DNA from: Thermodesulfobacteriota bacterium
GTDB lineage: Bacteria > Desulfobacterota > QYQD01
Reading direction: 5' to 3'
Length of the DNA: 6,717 nt
Assembly: GCA_030017815.1 (NCBI GenBank)
Contig: JASEGX010000134.1
Location: forward strand, 1-6,717
Numbering within the stretch: the first letter of the stretch is position 1; each line of letters opens with the position of its first letter. Under the pieces are notes generated by a model, which was not told the origin of the DNA, searched no databases, and saw only the letters and a list, made by a program, of their open reading frames with translations. Shown piece by piece: positions 1 to 5,405 of the stretch. Made by a program: the position numbers and the translations under genes.

Positions 1-105
1 TGCGTAAGGAGAGCCGGGGGCTGCATTACAATCTTGACCACCCCTCTAAAGACGACGCCCATTATAAGAAAGACACCATAATCTGGCGGCAATAACCGCC
101 TGACA
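1..105. other. Intergenic stretch with a small hairpin; no supportable gene
   Basis: No convincing coding sequence is present. A 5-bp GC hairpin, GGCGG/CCGCC with a 6-nt loop, lies at 85-100 and has no T-run on either side. On the minus strand TATAAT occurs at 61-66, but the nearest -35-like hexamer (TTGCCG, 87-92) is 20 bp away. It could be the start of a promoter for a leftward gene beyond the window edge; this is weak. Confidence 0.4.
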
Positions 106-141
106 CAAAAAAGGCCTGCTTTATTGATATAAAGCAGGCCT
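106..141 (-). terminator. Intrinsic terminator of the qrc operon
   Basis: A perfect 13-bp stem, with arms AGGCCTGCTTTAT (112-124) and ATAAAGCAGGCCT (129-141) and a 4-nt loop (125-128), is followed on the minus strand by a run of T (complement of the A's at 107-111). The stem base is GC-rich. It starts 27 bp after the qrcD stop. On the plus strand no T-run follows, so it acts only for the leftward operon. It marks qrcD as the last gene. Confidence 0.92.
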
Positions 142-168
142 CCTGCGTACTCTAAAAGATTTCTAAAT

Positions 169-1407
169 CTATCTGGCCGGCGGATTCAAATCCCTTTCAT
201 ACGGAAATACCGGCAGGTAACGATAGGAAAGAGAGATAATCACGGCGCCATAAGCAATTACGGCCATCGAGGTCACCCATTCCTGCCAGCTCGGGAAGTA
301 AATATACCATTTATCAAACGGATAAACCGGCATGGCCAGCGTCTGCACGGTAAAGATAAAGCGGTTAAGAACCACACCAAACGAAGCCAGGGCGCAGGCA
401 AGCACCAGCCATTTATCATTCTCTCGCAGGCGGCGAGTAATAAGAATAAGGGCCGGGACTATCCCGCACAACCCGATCTCTGCGAATAAAAGCCACAGAC
501 CATACTGGTATCCATGGTACTGCTCGGCAAGGGTAAGCCCTCTCGCCGGGAGGATATGCGTAGCCCAGTAATACGTATCCGCTATCTTTACGATCACGTA
601 ACCACAAAGCAACCAACCTGCTATCTTGGCCAGGACGGAAAGCGACTCCCGGGGGACAAGCCGTTTTTTGGTCACCTTTTGCAAGATCATGGTGACAAGA
701 ACGGTGAACGTTGGTCCGGTAGAAATCGCCGAGAAGATAAAGAGGAAGAATGTCCACGGCCAGACAAAAAAGCCTTCCCGGAAGGCAAACGGCCGGGCAT
801 AAAGCACCCCATACATGCCGCCCAGAGAACCTTGATGGAAGAAGGAAAGGAATGTGCCTATGGCCGCGAAGATGGCCATGGCCTCATGAAAATTGTGGCT
901 CAGGGTATGCGCCACCGGATTAGCGTAGATCTTCCGGTTTTCAAGGATTAAGGGTACGTACTCAATAGTCAAAACCGTAAAATACAGGGTGATACAAAAG
1001 ATAACTTCGGTCAGCATGGAGTGGATGTTGGGGAACCAGTAACCGAACCAACCCCGAAGCGGCTGGCCGATATCCAGGGTCAGTATCAATAAAGCGCTAC
1101 TGTAACAGATGAACCCTATAATAACAGCAAAATTAATAAGAGCCTTAAGTTCCTTTACCCGTAGCACGTAGGTAAGAAATCCGCTGAAAAAGGCCCCGGC
1201 TCCAAGGGCGATTACCCCCAAATCTGCTGTGATCCAGGCGCCGAAGCCGAAGTAATCATTCATATTCGTCTGATTCAGACCCTTCCAAAGTATCAAAAGG
1301 GCTGTAGTTACGGCAGCACCCAGCACGAACAACCAAAGCGCCATCCATGAATAAAAGGCCCCGGCGCTACACCTTTGAACCCCTTCTGGTATCCATGCAC
1401 GATCCAT
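169..1407 (-). CDS. qrcD: QrcD-like NrfD/PsrC-family integral membrane quinone-binding subunit
   Basis: Membrane subunit of the Qrc-type complex, 412 residues, expected to bind and reduce menaquinone on the periplasmic side with electrons from QrcC. Ten hydrophobic helices can be placed at about 20-42, 58-80, 89-111, 129-151, 174-193, 212-242, 257-276, 302-324, 332-354 and 377-397, the number described for QrcD. Recognisable family segments are LGAGAFFSGF (68-77) in helix 2, LDIGQP (111-116) with NIHSML (127-132) entering helix 4, HQGSLGGMYG (191-200) after helix 5, and LNRF (347-350) in helix 9. This layout matches the NrfD/HybB-like fold rather than a b-type cytochrome, and no haem-b histidine pairs are needed. 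Last gene of the operon: its TAG stop lies 27 bp before a strong terminator. PsrC or ActC are related alternatives, but the four-gene context points to Qrc. Confidence 0.88.
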   Translation of the reverse strand: MDRAWIPEGVQRCSAGAFYSWMALWLFVLGAAVTTALLILWKGLNQTNMNDYFGFGAWITADLGVIALGAGAFFSGFLTYVLRVKELKALINFAVIIGFICYSSALLILTLDIGQPLRGWFGYWFPNIHSMLTEVIFCITLYFTVLTIEYVPLILENRKIYANPVAHTLSHNFHEAMAIFAAIGTFLSFFHQGSLGGMYGVLYARPFAFREGFFVWPWTFFLFIFSAISTGPTFTVLVTMILQKVTKKRLVPRESLSVLAKIAGWLLCGYVIVKIADTYYWATHILPARGLTLAEQYHGYQYGLWLLFAEIGLCGIVPALILITRRLRENDKWLVLACALASFGVVLNRFIFTVQTLAMPVYPFDKWYIYFPSWQEWVTSMAVIAYGAVIISLSYRYLPVFPYERDLNPPAR

Positions 1408-1410
1408 ATA

Positions 1411-1420
1411 CTTCCCCTCT
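1411..1420 (-). promoter_or_regulatory. Ribosome binding site of qrcD
   Basis: The minus strand reads AGAGGGGAAG, placing AGGGG about 6-7 nt before the ATG at 1405-1407. It fixes the qrcD start within the 46-bp gap after qrcC. I see no promoter in this gap, which supports cotranscription with the upstream genes. Confidence 0.6.
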
Positions 1421-1453
1421 TTTCAACCAAAATTAAGGATTTAAGTCTTGTTT

Positions 1454-2230
1454 TTAAGCCGGTCTGGCCGTCCTTTTTCTCCCCAACGCATTATCCCCTA
1501 ATGCTCTGATCCAGGACTCATTGCTCAAATAATAGACCTTTGGCTGAGTACCCAGTTTCTCGAGCAGCCGGAAGGCCCCTGGACTTTTAATAAGTTTAGC
1601 CACGGCACTTTCCGGATCTTTCATGTTACCGAAGGTAATCGCCTTGGTGGGACAGTCCTCAGCGCAGGCGGTCACATATTCGCCATCCCTCAAGTCCCTC
1701 CGGCCTTCCACGTAGGCTTTATCTTTGGCCTTTTGTAGCCGGTGATTGCAAAAGCTGCATTTTTCCACCACACCGCGCATACGCGGGGACATATCCGGGT
1801 TCAACAGCTTATGCATGCCCTCCGGCCATACCGGATCCCACCAGTTGAAATATCGGGCATGGTAAGGGCAGGCCCCTACGCAATACCGGCAACCTATACA
1901 TCTGGTGTAAATCTGGCTGACAATGCCGGTTAACGGATTGTAGTCTGTAGCCATTACCGGGCACACTGAAACGCACGGTGTATGGTGATCGCAGTGCATA
2001 CAGGGCCTTGGGATGAAAGCGACCTTTGTATTTGGAAACGGCTCCCCGTTTGTTACCTTATAGACCTTCATCCAGGCAACACTGCGGAGTTTGTCAGATT
2101 CATCTTCCCGAACGTAATGGTTATTCTCTGAGAGACAGGCTACAGTACATGCGCCACAACCCGTACACTTATCCAGGTCAATAACCATCCCATACTTTTC
2201 TTTGCTGGCGACCTCGTGATGCTCACTCAT
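1454..2230 (-). CDS. qrcC: QrcC-like four-cluster iron-sulfur subunit
   Basis: Ferredoxin-like electron-transfer subunit of the NrfC/PsrB/DmsB type, 258 residues, linking the large and cytochrome subunits to the membrane quinone site. Sixteen cysteines form four binding groups: Cys22/25/28/32 (CTGCGAC..AC), Cys77/80/86/90 (CMHC..C..CP), Cys111/114/117/121 (CIGCRYCVGACP) and Cys158/161 with Cys189/193. The second group has five residues between Cys80 and Cys86, where four is common in the family. All groups have four cysteines, so the sequence alone does not show which would hold the [3Fe-4S] cluster reported in D. vulgaris Qrc. There is no signal peptide. The protein probably crosses the membrane as a passenger of Tat-exported QrcB. 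The gene starts 9 bp after qrcB and ends 46 bp before qrcD. The C-terminal tail after about 205 is cysteine-free and basic. Confidence 0.9.
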   Translation of the reverse strand: MSEHHEVASKEKYGMVIDLDKCTGCGACTVACLSENNHYVREDESDKLRSVAWMKVYKVTNGEPFPNTKVAFIPRPCMHCDHHTPCVSVCPVMATDYNPLTGIVSQIYTRCIGCRYCVGACPYHARYFNWWDPVWPEGMHKLLNPDMSPRMRGVVEKCSFCNHRLQKAKDKAYVEGRRDLRDGEYVTACAEDCPTKAITFGNMKDPESAVAKLIKSPGAFRLLEKLGTQPKVYYLSNESWIRALGDNALGRKRTARPA

Positions 2231-2236
2231 ATCTCA

Positions 2237-2241
2237 ACCTC
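2237..2241 (-). promoter_or_regulatory. Ribosome binding site of qrcC overlapping the qrcB stop codon
   Basis: The TGA stop of qrcB (2240-2242) runs straight into GAGGT (2237-2241), 6 nt before the qrcC ATG at 2228-2230. The last two bases of the stop codon are part of the Shine-Dalgarno sequence, so ribosomes finishing qrcB sit on the qrcC start region. This arrangement usually indicates translational coupling. The two products are expected to be exported together as a folded pair. Confidence 0.7.
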
Positions 2242-4564
2242 ACGCCTTTATAAGTTTAGCCCGTGTTCCCCACCACACAGCCAGACCAGTCACCGGGTCC
2301 GCTACTGGTTCAAGCACCTCATAGGCATTAACGCCTTTTCCAGTCAAAAACGGGTCATCGTTGCTATGCCCCAGTCCGAGGGGAATGCCGATAACATCCG
2401 GCATCATACCCACATCCATGTGAACACGAACTGATAATCTTCCGGTAGGACATTGAACTGTGGCCGCATCCCCTTCAACCAGTCTCATCCGGCCGGCCGT
2501 CTCTGGATTTACCCGAACCAAAAGATCGTGTTTCTGAAGGACGGTATCATCGATATTTTTCGTTAGATAGGGTAGCGTGTCCACCGCTCTGCGGTTTGCT
2601 ATATTGATATTTTCATAGGCCACTAAAAGCATCGGATAGTCTCGAGAAGCCTCCATCCAGCTTACCGGCTCAAAGTGCGGTGTCCGGCCCTGAGGATTAA
2701 ATGTAAGCCCTCCGCCTCCAAATACCGGCTCCTCATACCAGCACTTCCCGGCATTGAAACCTTCCCAGAGTTCATCTGACGAGCCAAGCATGGCCACTTC
2801 CTGATCTCCGATCCAGCCTCGTCTGGAAGCAAAAATCCCCCCGACTTTTTCCTTAAGTAAGGCCTCGAAGTTATCCCAGGGCAGCGAGCTACCGACACTT
2901 CCGCCCATGGCCCTGGCTAAGGTCAGGAAGACATCTCCGGGGTGCCTGGCCTCAGGTACATTAGCCAAAACGGGACGGGTCAAACTCATGGAGGCGTAAG
3001 GAACCCGGGCCGCCGAAGCTACATCCTCCAGCCTTTCCAGATAAGAAGCAACCGGTAAAACAATATCTGCCGACCGGGCAGTTTCATTCATACAACTCGT
3101 AAGGGCCAACACAAAGGGCACTTTCGCCACCGCTTCCTCGAACTTATGGGCCCCGGGCAGCGCATAGCACGGATTGGCTTCGTGGACTACCAGGGCATTA
3201 ACCGCGCCACTCTTAAGCGCTGCGGTCAAGTTATGTGCCATGCAAACGCCATGCTTAATCTCCCCGCCTTCCCCATCGATTCGGGGCTGGGAGAGTCCCT
3301 GCAGGGCTACCGCATCGGTTACCAGCGCAGGCCAAGCCTTAAACGGCACCTCCCGCTGCATAACCACCCCACCCTTCGTTCCGATACTACCCACCAGGGC
3401 GTTGAGACTATAGATGCTCATAAATTCTGCCAGATTACCGGACATCACTCCCTGGCCGCGGCCATAGACCGCAACCGCAGGCTTCGTCACGGCAAACGCA
3501 CGCGCCGTGGTGGCGATAACGTTCGCCGGAATTCCCGTTATCTCCGAGACCTTACGGGGGTTATATTCACTCTCAAGGAGCGCCTTGAATCCTTCAAATC
3601 CCTGGCAATGTGCGATGCCTGACCGGTCATATAACCCTTCCGTAACGATGACGTTAGCCATGCCTAAGGCCAGGGCAGCCTCAGCTCCTGGCTTTACCGC
3701 CAGCCACTTATCCGCCTTGGAGGCGGTAATAGAACAATTTGGTTCTATCTGCACCAGCGTATGCTCGTTCGCCTCCTGCCATTTTCCGAACACCATCATG
3801 TTATGGACCGGAGCGCCCCAGCCCTCCAGCAATGCCGCCCCAAAGGACAGCACGTATTTGCTGTTTTCCAGGTCGTAGGCTAAACGCCCGCCTGTTCCCT
3901 GCATCAATGACAGGCCTACGGTCTCAACGTCCTCCTGTGAGGGCATAGTAATTACATTGGAAGAACCATAGGCACGGAAAAACCGGTCTATCAATTCTGC
4001 AGTCAGTCCTTTCTTGTTATCCAGGATACAGGCTACCGTATGCGGATTACCGGCTTCCCGTATTTCCCTTAATTTTCCATTTACTATATTAAGTGCCTCA
4101 TCCCAGGTAATCTTTTCCCAGGCGGCCTCGCCTTCTCCCTTGGGATTTGTCCTCTTAAGCGGGGTGGTTACACGATTTGTCCCGTATAGGAGCTGTAAGC
4201 CGGCTGCTCCCAGCGGGCAAATCCCTCCGTGGTTTACCGGATGGTCAGGGTTACCGGCAATCTTAACCGCCCGAAGCGGCACTGCCGGAAGCCTGCGCCT
4301 TTGTATAAATTCTTTATGATGCCAGCCTCGCCACTCGTCCCGGCCTGACTTGTCCTCAACCAGCCGTAAGGTTATCCCGCAGCCTCCCGGGCAAAGCCGG
4401 CAGGTGCTATGGACAAATGAAGATGGCCCTTTAGCCGGCTCCGGGGCCCAAAGGTCGGTAAATTTAGCCGATTCGTCAATCATGTCCCAGGGTATGGGCG
4501 TGGCCAGGGTTCCTATCGCACCCCCGACAGCAAATTTCAGGAATCCTCTCCGATCTAATTTCAT
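2240..4564 (-). CDS. qrcB: QrcB-like molybdopterin-oxidoreductase-family large subunit
   Basis: Periplasmic large subunit of the Qrc-type complex, 774 residues, from the complex iron-sulfur molybdoenzyme family. It begins with a twin-arginine signal, DRRGFLKF (4-11), and a hydrophobic stretch to about residue 25, so it is exported folded by Tat. Cys55, Cys58, Cys62 and Cys116 form an N-terminal [4Fe-4S] site (CRLCPGGC and GGICPLG). The first-to-last spacing is stretched by a basic segment at about 71-97. The body carries the usual family fold, and the C-terminal pterin-binding-like domain runs from about 640 to the end (motif GHSNDDP near 731). In the region where a Mo-ligating Cys or Sec usually sits (about 200-220) I see none, which agrees with purified Qrc containing no molybdenum. 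The subunit is probably structural and electron-relaying rather than catalytic. The ATG start is supported by GAGGG about 9 nt upstream. Alternative: a PsrA/PhsA-type enzyme, less likely given the partners. Confidence 0.88.
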   Translation of the reverse strand: MKLDRRGFLKFAVGGAIGTLATPIPWDMIDESAKFTDLWAPEPAKGPSSFVHSTCRLCPGGCGITLRLVEDKSGRDEWRGWHHKEFIQRRRLPAVPLRAVKIAGNPDHPVNHGGICPLGAAGLQLLYGTNRVTTPLKRTNPKGEGEAAWEKITWDEALNIVNGKLREIREAGNPHTVACILDNKKGLTAELIDRFFRAYGSSNVITMPSQEDVETVGLSLMQGTGGRLAYDLENSKYVLSFGAALLEGWGAPVHNMMVFGKWQEANEHTLVQIEPNCSITASKADKWLAVKPGAEAALALGMANVIVTEGLYDRSGIAHCQGFEGFKALLESEYNPRKVSEITGIPANVIATTARAFAVTKPAVAVYGRGQGVMSGNLAEFMSIYSLNALVGSIGTKGGVVMQREVPFKAWPALVTDAVALQGLSQPRIDGEGGEIKHGVCMAHNLTAALKSGAVNALVVHEANPCYALPGAHKFEEAVAKVPFVLALTSCMNETARSADIVLPVASYLERLEDVASAARVPYASMSLTRPVLANVPEARHPGDVFLTLARAMGGSVGSSLPWDNFEALLKEKVGGIFASRRGWIGDQEVAMLGSSDELWEGFNAGKCWYEEPVFGGGGLTFNPQGRTPHFEPVSWMEASRDYPMLLVAYENINIANRRAVDTLPYLTKNIDDTVLQKHDLLVRVNPETAGRMRLVEGDAATVQCPTGRLSVRVHMDVGMMPDVIGIPLGLGHSNDDPFLTGKGVNAYEVLEPVADPVTGLAVWWGTRAKLIKA

Positions 4565-4608
4565 AGGTTAACCCTCTTTAAGACTTTTGGTTAAACAAGC
4601 TCCCAATA

Positions 4609-5199
4609 TCATTTATGACACACAAAGCAGGCGTTGCTTGTACCCTTTTCGGCGTGACAATCCTCGCACGCCTCCATGGACATGGTATTCTTGCTGTAGC
4701 CGGATATTCTATAGACCTTTACCGGCGGACTGCTGCTGGATTTGCTCATATCCTCATGGCATGTTGTGCATTCCAGTTGAGCCATCTTGACATGGGCGGC
4801 ATGGGAAAAGAATACGCACAATGGCTGATAGGAATAACTAAGCCACGGAATCTCCTTATTGGGCGTGACATATTGTTCGATCAGCTTAGCCTCATCCGGA
4901 CTCTCACCCTGCGCCGATTCATGACACTGGATACAATTATCCAGTTTAGGGATACCGGCAAAGCTGCCATCTTCACGAAATGTATGGCAACCGTCACAGG
5001 CTAACCCCGCTCCTTCCGCACCGTGTGCCTTATGGTTAAAGTTAATGGGTTGAGGTTTCGAAGACATTACAATAGCCGGATAAAGAAGCCAGCCAACCAC
5101 AATGGCTACTACAAAACCAGCAGCCAGCATACCTAACCCCCCGCCGGCCTGCTTGTGTTCCCCTTCTCTTCCTCCCGTCGGTACGTGCTCTTCAGACAT
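4609..5199 (-). CDS. qrcA: QrcA-like membrane-anchored multihaem cytochrome c
   Basis: Probable electron-entry subunit of a Qrc menaquinone reductase. In characterised Qrc this subunit accepts electrons from periplasmic type I cytochrome c3. The 196-residue protein (ATG start) has a short hydrophilic N-terminus rich in Glu, Gly and His, one membrane helix at about 21-44, and a periplasmic haem domain. Five CxxCH motifs are visible: CDGCH (68-72), CIQCH (89-93), CTTCH (144-148), CEDCH (178-182) and CFVCH (191-195). The segments FNHKAH (about 54-59) and FSHAAH (131-136) precede haem motifs and probably supply distal histidine ligands, as in class III-type cytochromes. A lone cysteine, Cys128, lies just before the second of these. 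D. vulgaris Qrc binds six haems, so one canonical site is lacking here. The helix is uncleaved-anchor-like, with no clear signal peptidase site. First gene of the operon, 44 bp before qrcB. Confidence 0.85.
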   Translation of the reverse strand: MSEEHVPTGGREGEHKQAGGGLGMLAAGFVVAIVVGWLLYPAIVMSSKPQPINFNHKAHGAEGAGLACDGCHTFREDGSFAGIPKLDNCIQCHESAQGESPDEAKLIEQYVTPNKEIPWLSYSYQPLCVFFSHAAHVKMAQLECTTCHEDMSKSSSSPPVKVYRISGYSKNTMSMEACEDCHAEKGTSNACFVCHK

Positions 5200-5209
5200 C
5201 TCGGTCAAG

Positions 5210-5217
5210 CCTCCCCC
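5210..5217 (-). promoter_or_regulatory. Ribosome binding site of qrcA; favours the ATG start
   Basis: The minus strand reads GGGGGAGG here. The GGAGG core (5210-5214) lies 10 nt before the ATG at 5197-5199, but only 1 nt before the in-frame TTG at 5206-5208. The TTG is therefore an unlikely start and the protein probably begins at the ATG, three codons later. The two choices differ by only three residues in the cytoplasmic tail. Confidence 0.7.
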
Positions 5218-5239
5218 TTATACCTTTAGCTGCGACTCT

Positions 5240-5266
5240 TTTATAACCATCATTTATATTTGTCAA
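5240..5266 (-). promoter_or_regulatory. Sigma-70-type promoter of the qrc operon
   Basis: On the minus strand a perfect -35 hexamer TTGACA (5261-5266) is followed after 15 bp by TATAAA (5240-5245), which matches the -10 consensus at five of six positions. Fifteen base pairs is slightly short of the 17-bp optimum. Transcription would start near 5231-5234, giving a leader of about 33 nt that carries the qrcA ribosome binding site. It is the only good promoter-like pair I found between mpl and the cytochrome gene, which suggests the operon is transcribed independently of mpl. Confidence 0.65.
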
Positions 5267-5276
5267 GCGAAATTTG

Positions 5277-5290
5277 AATGAGGCCTCATT
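5277..5290. promoter_or_regulatory. Perfect 14-bp palindrome upstream of the qrc promoter; candidate operator
   Basis: AATGAGGCCTCATT reads the same on both strands. Its inner edge is 10 bp upstream of the -35 hexamer of the predicted qrcA promoter, with its centre near -50 relative to the expected transcription start. That is a position typical of activator sites. A second, off-centre inverted pair, CGAAAT (5268-5273) and ATTTCG (5288-5293), brackets it. The symmetry is seen directly; binding by a dimeric regulator is inference, and I do not recognise the motif as belonging to a named regulator. Confidence 0.45.
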
Positions 5291-5329
5291 TCGTAACCTT
5301 ATAAAATAGCATCTATTCAGCCACTAATA

Positions 5330-5396
5330 CACAAAGACACTAAGGTTATAGATATAGTTTCTTCTCACTCATCGTTGGCGACTTGGTGACTTTGTG
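5330..5396. repeat. Imperfect inverted repeat of the CACAAAG type
   Basis: The left arm CACAAAGACACTAAG (5330-5344) and the right arm CTTGGTGACTTTGTG (5382-5396) are inverted copies matching at 13 of 15 positions, separated by 37 bp. AGCCAC (5319-5324) and GTGGCT (5394-5399) add a further inverted match at the outer edges. The right arm also holds two near-identical octamers, GGCGACTT and GGTGACTT (5378-5393). It lies about 10 bp after the mpl stop and could fold in the mpl transcript, but no T-run follows it, so it is not a standard intrinsic terminator. Its function is unknown. Confidence 0.6.
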
Positions 5397-5405
5397 GCTA
5401 AATAG

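Noticed and set aside
1..27. Start of a leftward gene at the ATG at 25-27, open to the window edge
   Set aside because: Only nine codons are visible, the purine-rich stretch upstream is about 15 nt from the ATG, and the promoter elements are poor.
514..951. Plus-strand open frames opposite the membrane subunit, and similar ones opposite qrcB (e.g. 3146-3622) and mpl (5658-6056)
   Set aside because: They overlap strongly supported minus-strand genes, show no recognisable domain and lack convincing ribosome binding sites; they are antisense shadows.
169..5199. Alternative complex III (Act) operon
   Set aside because: ActB normally combines the large and iron-sulfur domains in one protein and is followed by further act genes; here they are separate genes and the operon ends at a terminator after the first membrane subunit.
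5206..5208. TTG as the start of the cytochrome gene (199 residues)
   Set aside because: The GGAGG core is only 1 nt away from the TTG, while the ATG three codons downstream has a 10-nt spacing; ATG is also the commoner start.
5308..5324. Sigma-54-like element on the minus strand (GTGGC with TGCT at the right GG-GC spacing)
   Set aside because: Only the core GG and GC positions and few others match, it overlaps the inverted-repeat region, and a much better sigma-70-type promoter lies nearer the gene.
5300..5405. Intrinsic terminator for mpl
   Set aside because: The inverted repeat can fold, but it has a 37-nt loop, mismatches and no T-run directly after it.
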